Counted from the first letter of the stretch, positions 43,621 through 55,731 are shown. The stretch is 64,000 bases of DNA from Macrobrachium rosenbergii (GCF_040412425.1 NC_089741.1:44270358-44334357); one strand, 5' to 3'. Numbers and translations: made by a program. The notes: generated by a model from the sequence alone, not told the origin.

Positions 43621-44764
43621 AGTTGTTTAACAATGAGAGAAATAGTGTGTGACTCCATTACTGAGTTGGATTATTGACAGTGATGCCAACTATCCCGAGC
43701 GTGGACCATCGATGATAGTACAAATGATAATGATAATGCCAGTAGCCATGATAGTGACAGGAAAGGTTATATATCCTCAGTTGCACTATCAACAGTAGTA
43801 AAACCGATAAGTGTGAATTTTATTTGTCAGGGTTATTAATGAAATATTAGAATAACAAGGATAAAGACTATAAATATACCATTTATACTCCGTATCAAAT
43901 GATGTTTTGAGACTAAAAGTAATTTATGACTGCTTTTGGTGGGATAGAACAGAACTCGTTTCCGAGACAAAGCAAAAGAGAAAAAGAAGGGTAGCAGACC
44001 CACTTGCCAGTTATGATATGATTTCCTTACTTCATAGTCCCTTAAATCTCCCCAAATATTTCAGAAGATCATTATATAATTATGTTGCTATAAATTAACA
44101 TCTTTGCATGTATGAATGTATGTATGTATGTACGTATGTATTCGTGTGTATTATTATGAGAAAGTGTGAATTCTCTTAACTTTCGCAAGCTTATTGTATT
44201 TACAGATTAATATTCACTGTGTTTTTGATATACGAGAAACCATACAACCGTTAAGTGAATGTGGACCTGTTTAATTTGCATAGAACGAACATAATGTGTC
44301 CGAGAGTACTTAGAACTTTGTAAGTAAATCTAATGTGAAAAGGTCCAGGTAAATTCGAGTGATATTCATTATGAAGAGCTCAAAATTACATTCATTTTGT
44401 GGTTGTAAGAATCTCCTTTACAACAGATGATGATGATGATGATGGTAACTTGAAATCTTCAGACTTGATTGTGTTCTCGCTTAGATAGAATAATAAGACT
44501 TTTATTACAGCTACTAATTGTGAAAATGTTAAGGCAATACGTATTAAGTTAGGGGAATAACACTGTGGGGAAAATGGTTTGAGTGTCTGGTTAAGGGAAC
44601 TCAGTAGTGAGAAGCTTTTAGTATTATTAAAAATAAAAAAAAAAGGAAATTCACTGGGGAATGTGCGTGATCACAGCTTCCTAGGTTGCGTGACCGCCTC
44701 GAGGAGTAACGTAGAAAACGAGAACCAACACTAAAGAAAACGGAAGTGGAACAGGTTTGTCAAG
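43621..44764 (+). other. 5' flank of GPCR exon
   Basis: Includes a GTAT ladder (44,110-44,140), a (GAT)7 tract (44,425-44,445) and possible 5' UTR. The segment 44,650-44,764 is less AT-rich. A possible acceptor (cacagcttcctag, ending 44,683) could mean an upstream non-coding exon. Confidence 0.35.
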
Positions 44765-44965
44765 ATGGTTGGGCGTGAAACGGTGCCTGACGTGACGAAT
44801 TTCTCCTGCTGGACCCCAACTTTCCAGCACCCTACAGTGCCCTCGGCTGCAGACATCGTCAAGGCCGTGTGCTCATCTCTTCTGGGACTCATCGTCATCA
44901 TAGTGAACAGCATTTTTATCGTCGCTCTCAATGGAAGACGATATGCTAAGCATCTCACGTTTCAG
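44765..44965 (+). CDS. First coding exon of a rhodopsin-class GPCR (N-terminus and TM1)
   Basis: Seen: an ATG in good context (caagATGG) opens 67 codons that end exactly at CAG followed by GTAAGT at 44966-44971, an ideal splice donor in phase 0. The protein has a short N-terminus with an N-glycosylation sequon (NFS, residue 12), a cysteine/tryptophan pair (CW, 15-16), then one hydrophobic helix at about residues 31-55 containing LLGLIVIIVNSIFIVAL. It continues into a basic intracellular stretch NGRRYAKHL. Known: class-A receptors have an Asn in TM1 (position 1.50) followed three residues later by a hydrophobic residue, then a basic first intracellular loop; N48 fits. Base composition is more GC-rich than the flanks, as expected for an exon. 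No later TM exon is visible downstream in this window, so the first intron probably exceeds 19 kb. An amine-type or orphan arthropod receptor is my guess; the ligand cannot be read from TM1 alone. A TCAGT initiator-like motif lies at 44601-44605 but is unproven. Confidence 0.72.
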
Positions 44966-44971
44966 GTAAGT
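44966..44971 (+). other. Splice donor of GPCR exon
   Basis: CAG|GTAAGT matches the consensus donor at every position and follows directly on the intracellular end of TM1. Reading through it adds only a short tail (about 11 codons, ending at 45001) unrelated to a GPCR loop, which supports the exon boundary. Confidence 0.7.
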
Positions 44972-45495
44972 GAGAGACTTCTCTGGTGGTTATGTGGCTA
45001 ACTAGAGTATTTTCGAAGGCACGAAAATTGAGATTTTTCGTATCTGGGAATTTATTAAGATGAAAAATGAAGGTAAAAAGGACATTATACGGTATAATTA
45101 TTATTTAAAACCAATGGTAACAGCATTTATAATCAAGTCGGAGAATTATATATAAAATTATTAGTAAATTTGTATATACGCTTGAAAGTACGTCTAAGCC
45201 AATCGTCAAAATAATTTCCCGTTAATCTACAGGTTCACAGTAAAAGGAAAGAAATAAACTGAAGCTTCCACACCCAAACTAGCGACAATTTTCAGCTTGA
45301 GAAGTTGTTTCATTACATTCTTTCCAATCAAGTGAACTTTTTGGGTCCTGTGATTAATAGGAAACGTACCCTAGCTTCAAATGTGAACCCAGCGATGCAC
45401 CACTCTGCCGAAGTTACCAGTCTGCAGATTAGATCTCCCAAAAGAGGGCGTTGTGGTCTACACAACCTTACGTCATATAATACATACATACGTTA
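44972..45495 (+). other. Start of the GPCR gene's first intron (inferred)
   Basis: AT-rich, no acceptor followed by receptor-like coding sequence. Nothing else recognised. Confidence 0.4.
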
Positions 45496-45564
45496 GATAT
45501 ATATATGTATATATATATATATACATACACACGTATATATATACATATATGTAAGTATATATAT

Positions 45565-45621
<57 letters not shown>

Positions 45622-45624
45622 ATC

Positions 45625-45700
<76 letters not shown>
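45496..45700. repeat. Long TA/TACA/TATG compound microsatellite
   Basis: TA with CATA and TGTA interruptions for about 200 bp. It starts 525 bp after the GPCR splice donor. Confidence 0.93.
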
Positions 45701-45702
<2 letters not shown>

Positions 45703-45805
45703 ACACAAGAGAAAAGATGAAAGACTGGATGATGTAGGTCCTGACCAGTTTCAGCTTTATTTCAGAGCCATTGACGATGGACCTACACACACACACACAC
45801 ACACA

Positions 45806-45947
45806 CTTTAATTTTTTCCCCTTTTTTCACACACACACGTGTGGTGATGTGTGATAAACGAAACACGTGTTAAAGAGTCTTTAATTTTTTCCCATTTTTT
45901 CATGCATATGGTGATGTGTGATAAACGAAACACGTGTTAAATAGATT
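45806..45947. repeat. Tandem duplication of ~72 bp
   Basis: TTTAATTTTTTCCC then TTTTTTCA...GGTGATGTGTGATAAACG and AAACACGTGTTAAA occurs twice. The first copy has an extra CACACACACGTGT stretch. TA and AC microsatellites border it. Confidence 0.78.
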
Positions 45948-45953
45948 ATAACA

Positions 45954-46041
<88 letters not shown>

Positions 46042-46055
46042 TACACACACACACC
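45954..46055. repeat. (TA)n then (AC)n
   Basis: TA to about 46,040, then CACACACACA. Confidence 0.94.
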
Positions 46056-46251
46056 ATTCAACAATTCCTCCTCCCCCTCACTTCTCTATCTGTCCGTCTC
46101 TCACTCACTTCAAGTCGGCTACCAGTGGCGAAGAGTATTAAGAAAATATTACCACTGTGTGCCCAGTCAAATGAGAAGTGTTGGGCGGTTTCCAAAAAAC
46201 CGCCGAGACGTGGGCGAACACCAATTAAACATTAAGAGCAAATGTCAAGAT

Positions 46252-46253
<2 letters not shown>

Positions 46254-46294
<41 letters not shown>
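46254..46294. repeat. (GA)n microsatellite
   Basis: About 20 units. Confidence 0.93.
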
Positions 46295-46297
<3 letters not shown>

Positions 46298-46639
46298 GTC
46301 ATATATTTTCCCAGTACATAACTTACGGAACATATGCACGGAAGTGCGGCGGCTTTGTATTAATATGTATGTCCGTTCAAGTTAACATTAACATTTCGAT
46401 GTTTATAAACGTTAACATTTCCTTTGTGATGTTACGAATGTTGACCGTAACACCTTTATCTTAACTGTCCGGTGACTGTTGATTACATTACATTACGGCG
46501 TGATGTAATGTTATGCATTTTTGTTATGCATGAATTTTAACTGTACTGTAGCGATAACTTACAGGAATTCTCTGTATATGCGATATAAGCCATTCAAGGA
46601 TTACAGAGAATATCAAAACTCTTGTTTATAAGTGACAGA

Positions 46640-47195
46640 TTGAATTGTTTGCCTTATTTGAAATTATTTGAATTATTTGAGTAATGTGAAATTATTTGAA
46701 ATAATGTGATTATTTTAAATTATTTGAAATTATTTGAATTGTTTGAAATTATTTGAGTTATTTGAAATCATGTGAGTTATTTGAAATTATTAATTATTTG
46801 AAATCATTTGATTATTTTAAATTATCTGAGTTATTTGAAATTATTTGAAATATTTGAAATTATTCGAAATTTTTTGAGTTATCTGAAACTTGTTGAGTTA
46901 TCTGAAATCATTTGATTATTTTAAATTATTTGAGTTGTCTGAAATTATTTGTTATCTGAAATTATTTGAATTATTTGAAATCATTTGATGATTTTAAATT
47001 ATCTGAGTTGTCTGACATTATTCAAGTTGTCTGACATTATTTGAGTTATCTGAAATAATTTGAATTATTTGAAATTATTTAAGTTTTCTGGAATTACTTG
47101 AAATTACTTTGAGTTATCTGAAAATATCTGAGTTACCCTAAAATTATTTGAATTATTTGAGTTATCTGAAACAATCAGAATTATTTGAAATGATC
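46640..47195. repeat. ATTTGA-rich minisatellite (~18-30 bp units)
   Basis: Repeats of TTATTTGAAATTATTTGAG and TATCTGAAATT variants run for about 550 bp. The copies are diverged and uneven in length. Confidence 0.82.
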
Positions 47196-47543
47196 AACAT
47201 AAGCCATTTAGCGACTCGGTGAAAAAAATGTCGAGAGCTCAATACTCGAATTGTGCCGTGCGAGAGATTTGGTTTAATCCCGAGGAAAACTGACTAATTA
47301 AATCTAATATTTTCAAGTGTAGAGCAAATAAATAAATTCTGTTTTTGTTTACAAATACAAATGTCACCTTGGGATACGCTTGTATGCTCTACGCCTTTCT
47401 GTCTAAACATATCAGTGTTTAATTTCCTGTGTCTCTATATTTTGTAAAAATAGTAATGTTATAAAAGATAATATACTACACACATTCCACAGGGTAATCT
47501 TAATCCTGTGAATAGGAACAGCTGATTGTACAATGCTTAGTTA

Positions 47544-47547
<4 letters not shown>

Positions 47548-47640
<93 letters not shown>

Positions 47641-47681
47641 TCTCCCTACTTATCTGTCCCTTTCACTTCCCATTTCATTTT

Positions 47682-47738
<57 letters not shown>

Positions 47739-47840
47739 GCACACATTCGCACATTCTCTCTGTTTACCTTTTCTTTTCTCTCTCTCTCTCTCTCAGCATC
47801 TCTCTCTCTCTTTTCTCTCTCTTCTCTCTCTCTCTCCTCC
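47548..47840. repeat. (TC)n-(AC)n plus interrupted CT tracts
   Basis: TC 47,548-47,573, CA to 47,637, then two further CT tracts (47,688-47,737 and 47,777-47,836) with short unique spacers. Serine/leucine-rich frames here are by-products. Confidence 0.92.
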
Positions 47841-48154
47841 AAAACGCACTCATCTCCCAAGAAAGCAAACTCCCAATACAACAAAAAACTCCGTCTATGA
47901 TTATTTTATATATCAGTTAAAATGATACAACAAAAAAACTCCGTCCATGCCTTATTTTATACATAAATTGAAATGCATAAAATCCCCAAATTTAAGCAGA
48001 CTACGAAACGCTCCTTACAAAAATCTTAATACTTCTTCTCCCGGCCCCAGTTAACGATAAGCCCGGCACCATCGGTCTAATGACGAGATGTCACTCTCTG
48101 TCTATTTGCTTTCGAAAAGTCAACAGCTTGACGAATTCCGCCAGCCGGGACTTT

Positions 48155-48270
48155 GGAAAGTGCCACGGGGATAAGTGACGCGAGGAAAGTGCCACGGCGA
48201 TGAGTGACGAGAGGAAAGTGCCACGGGGATAAGTGCCACATGGAAAGTGACGACGGCGATAAGTGATGTG
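48155..48270. repeat. Four 29-bp GC-rich tandem units
   Basis: GGAAAGTGCCACGGGGATAA then GTGACGCGA repeats with exact 29-bp spacing (48155, 48184, 48213, 48242). The CpG and G content is unusual for this AT-rich window. Confidence 0.82.
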
Positions 48271-48360
48271 TATTTTTGAATGGCGCTGATACTCTGTCGT
48301 GTAATGCGCGAGATGTTGGGAGTCTGAGTTGGAATGCAGGATGAACCCCCCACGCATATA

Positions 48361-48437
<77 letters not shown>

Positions 48438-48497
48438 GAAGTAGTCCTATTTCATGGGACAGGTGATAACGCATGAAAGCTTGATATTTTCTTATAT

Positions 48498-48531
<34 letters not shown>

Positions 48532-48589
48532 GAAGTAGTCCTATTTCATTTGACAGATGATAGCACATGAAAGCTTGATATTTTCTTTT

Positions 48590-48653
<64 letters not shown>

Positions 48654-48714
48654 TGAAGTAGTCCTATTTCATGAGACAGGTGATAGCACATGAAAGCTTT
48701 ATAGTTTCTTACAT

Positions 48715-48777
<63 letters not shown>
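48361..48777. repeat. Composite array: three ~65-bp units each separated by (GA)n
   Basis: The unit AATGAAGTAGTCCTATTTCA then TGAGACAGGTGATAGCACAT, GAAAGCTTGATATTTTCTT and ATACT occurs at 48,435, 48,529 and 48,651. (GA)n tracts (48,363-48,434, 48,501-48,528, 48,596-48,651, 48,718-48,777) stand between and around the units. Tract lengths differ while the units stay about 90% identical. Confidence 0.85.
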
Positions 48778-48779
<2 letters not shown>

Positions 48780-48829
48780 TTCATCTGAGCGAGAATGATT
48801 TTGTCGAGGCCTTTCTTTGTGTGATTACA

Positions 48830-48836
48830 TACACAT

Positions 48837-48889
<53 letters not shown>

Positions 48890-48890
48890 A
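48830..48890. repeat. (AC)n/TACA microsatellite
   Basis: ACATACATAC ladder, then about 18 AC units, then a short TA run. Confidence 0.92.
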
Positions 48891-49066
48891 TCATTGTTAA
48901 ACATTGTAAAAAAAACAAAAAAAAACAGGCGTCATGAAGAAGGAAATTCCCATATAAACAAAACAAAATGGAAAACGGAACGGGAATATATTTTTTTTAT
49001 AGTAATTCCACCTCTTTATATGTTCGTTCTTCTTTTCTCCCTATTGTCTTATTACATGGTTATTTC

Positions 49067-49334
<268 letters not shown>

Positions 49335-49389
49335 GAAACTTATTTCTGTTCCACACGTGATTGTGTGCTAATTAATTCTAATATATATG

Positions 49390-49396
49390 TATAAGA

Positions 49397-49477
<81 letters not shown>
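49390..49477. repeat. (TA)n microsatellite right of SINE palindrome
   Basis: About 40 TA units following the tRNA-like unit and its tail. Confidence 0.94.
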
Positions 49478-49480
<3 letters not shown>

Positions 49481-49691
49481 ATTCATAACAAAGCAGTTTA
49501 AAGATGGAGTCTGTTGATATTTTTTTTTGGTTGCTACTGAAACAAGACGACGGTATTCAAGTTTTATGTAAAACAGAACTGCATAATAAACGCTAGATCT
49601 CGTCTGACCGAGTCATTTTCATTATGATTTCTTTGGAAACTGAGATACAAAAATAACAGCAAGGAATGAATAAAAAAAAACCAAAACAAGT

Positions 49692-50036
49692 AAAATATGC
49701 TTCGGCGCAATCGAGTTTTCTGTACAGCCGCTACATCGTATAATCAAGGCCACCGAAAACAGATCTATCCTTTGGTGGTCTCGGTATAATGTTGCATGAG
49801 CCGCGGCCCATGAATCTTTAACCACGGCCCGATGGTGGGTTTCCTATATCGTTGCCAGACGCACGGTTATGGCCAACTTTAATCTTGAAGTAAAATAAAA
49901 ACTACTAAGGCTAGAGAGCTGCAATTTAGTATGTTTGATGACTGGAGGGTGGATGATCAACATACCCATTTGCAGCCCCCTAGCCTTAGTCGTTTTTAAG
50001 ATCTGAGGCACAATAGTTTTCTTTTACGGAAAACTA
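49692..50036 (+). repeat. ~385-bp hairpin-rich repeat, copy 2
   Basis: Same modules as the 37.9-kb copy. The first stem-loop is reduced to its 3' arm (gcttcggcgc) and about 30 bp of the GGGCGGACAG block is missing near 50,008. In the large fold-back the pair that is G-C in other copies is A-T here (CTAAGGCTAG with CTAGCCTTAG), a change on both arms that preserves pairing. Confidence 0.85.
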
Positions 50037-50153
50037 AAACAAAGTTTGTGACCACAGTAATAGTACCAATATAAGTTGGTGTTGTTTTTACTAACATTAT
50101 GACAATTGCTTTAGTGTATGTAATTAAATAATTTTAGATTAACAGGGTTACGC

Positions 50154-50531
50154 CAGTGACGAAGCTGGCATTCCATCAGTGGGGCTGCCTAGGTGGGGCC
50201 AAGATATATTTGTTGGTAGGACCAAAGAAAATTACACAAAACTAATGTACCAGTTCTGTAATTAGTAAAAGATATTATTCTCGAATGTATATATCCATGT
50301 GAATGAAGGAAAATTATAGTATTAGTAATTAGTAAACCTGCATTTGAAATTACTGAGCTGGATTTTCAAATAATTTTCAACTCTTACTATATGCAAATGT
50401 ATCAAATACAGTAAAGGTTAAAGTTTAGCTACAAAGGGAATTTCAACTGGGAGGGGGCCAGTGGTGCCAAGCATCTGACTGGGGGGTCCGGCCCCCCTCG
50501 CCCCCTGGCCCCACCCATAGCGACGCCACTG
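50154..50531. mobile_element. Non-autonomous hAT-type MITE with 8-bp target duplication
   Basis: Seen: the left end CAGTGACGAAGCT and right end GCGACGCCACTG form imperfect terminal inverted repeats. The direct repeat GGTTACGC flanks both ends exactly (50146-50153 and 50532-50539). Known: hAT elements carry short inverted ends starting CAGTG or similar and make 8-bp duplications. The 378-bp body has no coding potential. It holds G-rich tracts inside each end (ggggctgcctaggtgggg on the left, a run of C/G near 50,490-50,515 on the right) that could form a second, subterminal inverted repeat. The superfamily call rests on ends plus target length. Confidence 0.8.
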
Positions 50532-50539
50532 GGTTACGC

Positions 50540-51098
50540 CCACCATAAGTCACGTAAACATTTTAAAAAGAACGTGTAATTAAGACCAACAACAACCATT
50601 AGATGCTTACTGACCAAAATAATACAGTGGAATTGTGGATCTTATACTTTTATTTAGTTAAAGCCTTTGCTGTTATAGCATTCAATGTATATTAAATAAC
50701 CAATGTGCGCTCAGTTACTTTAGTGACAAGAGGACGAGGGAGATCATGGGAAACCAGGATGAAGATATTGTAAATGGATGCTGGTATGAATGAAATAGAG
50801 AGATTCAACGGAAAATATTTGGTTAGTGATGTTAAGGTGGTATAATTGTAAGTATTCATCGTGGTACTATGTATATTTTGACTGACAGATGACAAATGCC
50901 AATGATGATGATGTAAGATCATTGACACCGCAAATGAAAAGCAATTACAATTATATATGAGACCTTGTATATAATAAGGATAATGTCATCTACTCTGTAC
51001 TTCTGATATTAAGCTTCTCGGTAAAGAAGAGGTTAAGCTTACGTATAAGGTAACACTACATATACAGTAGGTGAAAATGCTTTTACAGAATACACAAG
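50540..51098. other. Unique DNA
   Basis: Nothing recognised between the hAT MITE and hairpin-rich copy 3. Confidence 0.55.
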
Positions 51099-51471
51099 TA
51101 AAAAACATCGGCGCAATCGAGTTTTCTGAACATCGTAAACTCGAGGCCACCGAAAATAGACCTATCTCCTTCGGTGGTCTCGGTATAATGTTGTATGAGC
51201 CGCGGCCCATGAAACTTTTAACCACGGCCCGGTGGTGGCCTGGCCTATATCGTTGCCAGACGCACGATTATGGCTAAATTTAACCTTAACTAGAATAAAA
51301 ACTGCTGAGGCTGAGGGCTGCAATTTGGTATGTTTGATGATTGGAGGGTGGATGATCAACATACCAATTTGCAGCCCTCTAGCCCCAGTAGTTTTTAAGA
51401 TCTGAGGGCGGACAGAAAAAGTGCGGACGGACAGACAGGGTTGGAACAATAGTTTTCTTTTCAGAAAACTA
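51099..51471 (+). repeat. ~385-bp hairpin-rich repeat, copy 3
   Basis: Begins at catcggcgcaatcgagtttt and ends at the terminal stem-loop AGTTTTC-ttttca-GAAAACTA. The second stem-loop is intact here (CCACCGAAA paired with the downstream CGGTGG around 51,148-51,178). A short indel affects the large fold-back (gaggctgaggg instead of gaggctagaggg). Confidence 0.85.
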
Positions 51472-51796
51472 AAAAAACTAAGACAATATGTAACACAAGA
51501 TGTACGAAATAAAAAAAGAATTAAACAACCAATAAAAAGCCGAAAACAATGCTGAGAGAAAAAAAAAAAAAACGAGAGAGAGAGAGAGAGAAAAAAAGTC
51601 TTTCAAAAAATAAAAAGCTGGTCAGTTCCACTTAAGGAAGGAGGTTTTGTGTGGGAGGGGAAAGTGTCTACGGCAGGACAGAGTCCCTTTAGTGCAAGAC
51701 GAAAGGCACTAAAAGCCACACGCAATTTGGGAGCCTCTGCTTTTTCCAGGAACGGCTGGTTTCTCTTCGTGACAGCTGGGCGAGGCTACGTCCATA

Positions 51797-52046
<250 letters not shown>

Positions 52047-52101
<55 letters not shown>

Positions 52102-52164
52102 CATACACACACACACACACATATATATATACGTATATATATGTGTGTATATACATACATACAT

Positions 52165-52230
<66 letters not shown>
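52047..52230. repeat. (TA)n, (AC)n, TACA ladder, (GA)n
   Basis: TA 52,047-52,095, AC 52,106-52,122, mixed TA/TG/TACA to 52,165, GA 52,167-52,230. Confidence 0.93.
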
Positions 52231-52235
<5 letters not shown>

Positions 52236-52717
52236 CTTACATTTGAAGCTTTTTGCATGGCATGTATTTGCATGCAGAACATAGCAGAAATGGAACAGCA
52301 GGCGGCAACGTGAGAACTAAAGGAAACGGCAGACCAATGACCCTTCTCATCTGCTTCTGCCATTTCCCTCAAAATCGTGTTCCCATCTCATGCAAATAAG
52401 CAATGGAATACCCGAGAGGGGCCTTTACCTCTGCCCATAAACGGTTCGGGTTCAAAAGTCAATCGTTTGATGCAAGTGCATATTCAGCCGTTCGTCAGAA
52501 TCTGGCGTGCAGTTCCCGTAGAGATTTTCCAACGCCAGCCGTTCTCTCTGAATCTGGGAATTCTATTAAGCTTTGCCATCAAGTTGTTTTCATGCTGAAT
52601 GCAACAGTGTCACGTTAGATTCAGGTGTCAGCTTTATTCGTGCGGAATTAAGACCTCTTTTCGCTTGGGAGTTGCTGGTTTAGTGTACGAACCAGCTCAT
52701 GCATTACCCCCACACAC
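52231..52717. other. Unique, moderately GC-rich DNA
   Basis: Two overlapping ~72-codon frames in different phases. An ATGCAAAT octamer-like site near 52,391. No family recognised. Confidence 0.45.
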
Positions 52718-52732
52718 ACATATATTTATATA

Positions 52733-52823
<91 letters not shown>
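52718..52823. repeat. (TA)n microsatellite
   Basis: About 45 TA units preceded by two TATATTTA units. Confidence 0.94.
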
Positions 52824-52826
<3 letters not shown>

Positions 52827-53748
52827 AGGACCTCAGTTAAACACGAAGGTATCTAACAGAGATTTTTTTTAAAAAAAATTACAAGCTTTCAAGGACTGTC
52901 TGTCCCCATCGTCTAATAGCCGTAAAATGACCAGACACGTGTTCCCGTTTGTAGCTTTCTTTAATAAAAGTCTGTTAGATGCCATCCTGTTTAAACGAGA
53001 AGAAAAATGTCACCAGGCTACTATGGCAAAAAAGGAAAGAAGAAGAAAGTCGATTACTAAGGAATCAAATGTCTCCAGCACACAATGATAGCAGCATCAG
53101 CAACCAGCGAACAGGGAAGCCTTTTAAAACACTGATCCATCAATGAAGCGAAAAACACCCAATCAATTATTTCCTCGATACGACTGACCTTTACGCCAGA
53201 GGGTTGATTTATACATTCAATTACACTTCGCGAAGGGGGACGGTAATGCACCGAACAACAGCTTTGTTTCTTTTTCAAATTTGGAGAAACAACGGAGAAC
53301 GAAACAGCAGCAGCAGCAACGTTTGGCTTCAGTGCTTCAGTGGTGCCAATTAGCAGTCTGAAGTTATTGCAGGATTCGATCAGTCAAGCACAGTATTGCT
53401 TGGCTTTGTGCTTTGTATCGAGTGGAGTGGAGTGGAGTATGGGAGTTTGTCTGGGGTGTTGAGTGTTATGCTTATTTGACGGGGAGATCTTCGTATGGGG
53501 GCAGGGGTAGGGGTTAAGAGAGGAGGAGGAGGAGGAGGAGGAGGATTTATGCTTTGCATGAGGTTGGGGTTGGAGGTTGTATGAACTTGGGAGGGGAGGG
53601 GAAGGGAGAGGGTAGGATGCTGAATTAATGCTTTGTAAGTAAGTAGATGTTTGGTGGCATATTTTAAACATTTTACATGAGAGTGGGAAGGGAGCTTGTA
53701 TGGATCAAGGAGGCTTGAGTAGCAGTCTTTTTGGGGAGGCACTTTTTT
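52824..53748. other. Unique DNA
   Basis: A (GGA)n patch at 53,518-53,545 and a gtggagtggagtg patch at 53,421; no gene. Confidence 0.5.
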
Positions 53749-54089
53749 CTATCCGCCCTCGGATTTTAAAAATTACTACCGAGGCTAGAGGGCTGCAAAT
53801 TGGTATGTTGATCATCCACCCTCCAATCACCAAACATACCAAATTGCAGCCCTCTAGTCTCAGTAGTTTTTATTTTATTTAAGGTTAAAGTTAGCCATCA
53901 TCGTGCTTCTAGCAACGATATAGGATAGGCCACCGACCGGGTCGTGGTTAAAGTTTCATGGGCCCCGGCGCATACAGCATTACACCGAGACCACCGAAAG
54001 ATAGATCTATTTTCGGTAGCCTTGATTATATGCTGTGCAGCTGTACAGAGAACTCGATTGCGCCGAAGAAACTTCGGAGCATTTTTTAC
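53749..54089 (-). repeat. ~385-bp hairpin-rich repeat, copy 4 (inverted, 3' truncated)
   Basis: Reverse orientation. The 5' stem-loop lies at its high-coordinate end (GCGCCGAAG-aaa-CTTCGGAGC near 54,060-54,080). The copy stops inside the GGGCGGA block at 53,749, so the terminal AGTTTTC stem-loop is missing. The large fold-back is well kept at about 53,777-53,870. Confidence 0.82.
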
Positions 54090-54627
54090 TTGTTTTTTTC
54101 AATTTTTACATTATGAGCTGTTGGTTTCATGCTTCATTTGGTGGGTGGAAGGTGTGGTGGGGGTGTCTTTGAGTGCCCCAATTTTTTTTTTTTTGGGGAG
54201 CTTTTTCTTATCGTGAGGCTCGTTGTTTTATCCACGAAAAACCGTGGGGAGTTTTTTTTTTTTATATTAGAGGCAGCTGGCTTCATGCCTTATATGGGAT
54301 GGGTTAAGATCTGGAACAGTTTTTAGGAAGTTTTTATTTTAGGAGGTTTTTATTTTAGGAGGAGGTTTTTATGGGACCGGAAGTTCATACTTTACTTTTA
54401 CTTTTATCTTCCAATCTCAAAAAGCTTTGGAATTCTCTTCCGCCTTCTGTCTTTCTGTCTTCTATAACATTTCCACTTTTAAGAGGTCAAAGTTCAATAA
54501 ATTCCTACCCACTAATAACAAAAGAAATGAATGATGAATATTATTTGTCAATGACAGGTTGCTGTTAATTAATATTCTCGTAATTAAGGTACCTGAGAAA
54601 TTGTTCATAAAGATATAGAAGGTGAGG

Positions 54628-54930
54628 CTGAATTGAGTTGAACTGAATATAGAATTTAGGCCAAAGGCCAAGCACTGGGACCTATGAAGTCATTCAGCGC
54701 TGAAAAGGGTTGAAAGGTGTAACAGGAGGAAAACCTCAAAGCAGTTGCACTATGAATTAATTGTTAGAGGGTGGAAAGTAAGATGGAAGAAAGAGAATAT
54801 GAAAGGAGGTACAGTAAAAGGAACGAAAAGGGTTGCAGCTAGGGGTCGAAGACACGCTGCAAAGAACCTTAAGTAATGCCTACAGTGCACGCATGAGGCG
54901 CACTGAGGCACTACCTCCTACGGGGGTATA
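54628..54930 (+). repeat. ~310-bp SINE-like repeat, copy g (full length)
   Basis: Starts gaattgagttgaactgaata, runs through aggccaaaggccaagcactg, aaggtttgaaaggtgtaaca, aagatggaagaaagagaata and gtaatgcctacagtgcacgc, and ends ctacctcctacggggg. About ten bases between cagcgctgaaa and the ggttgaaagg block are lost relative to other copies. Confidence 0.85.
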
Positions 54931-55032
54931 ATAGAAGGCGAGGTGTCACTACAACAATCGTAATGGCAAGAACGATAACAATGACAACGTCAAACCTTTT
55001 AACTGAGTTTTTGGTAATAAAAATTGTGATCA

Positions 55033-55036
<4 letters not shown>

Positions 55037-55076
<40 letters not shown>

Positions 55077-55079
55077 CAT

Positions 55080-55118
<39 letters not shown>

Positions 55119-55120
55119 GA
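55037..55120. repeat. (AAT)n then (ATC)n
   Basis: AAT to 55,075 changes by one base to TCA/ATC units to 55,120. Confidence 0.93.
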
Positions 55121-55194
55121 GTGTTATTGGAAATAATAAAAAATAACCGTCATTGTCAAAGCAATTAATAACAATCACTAGCACTAACACTGCA

Positions 55195-55195
<1 letters not shown>

Positions 55196-55255
<60 letters not shown>

Positions 55256-55419
55256 GTCACTATCATTATAAATAATAAGAAAAATAACTTCACTGTCACT
55301 AACATAATAAAAATCATTGTTATCATCGTCATAATAATCTTCACCATTATTGCAAATAGTAATAATGATAATTTTCACTACCATTGCTAATAACAATAAT
55401 AATCGTCACTATCACCGCA

Positions 55420-55469
<50 letters not shown>

Positions 55470-55508
55470 GTAATAATAATATTGATTATCACCATCGCCA
55501 TTATAATA

Positions 55509-55560
<52 letters not shown>
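55196..55560. repeat. Three (AAT)n tracts with related spacers
   Basis: AAT tracts at 55,196-55,254, 55,421-55,470 and 55,510-55,560 are separated by spacers. The spacers contain variants of cactatcattataaataata and caccattattgcaaatagta, so the whole block looks like a degenerate composite array. Confidence 0.88.
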
Positions 55561-55561
<1 letters not shown>

Positions 55562-55663
55562 CATCACCATTATATAAGTCCTACCCAAACACTGAGGCAT
55601 CACTGCCTGACAAGTCAACAGCCAGGGTAAAGAAATCGAGGTGACATGAATGGAAACTTGAGC

Positions 55664-55668
<5 letters not shown>

Positions 55669-55731
<63 letters not shown>

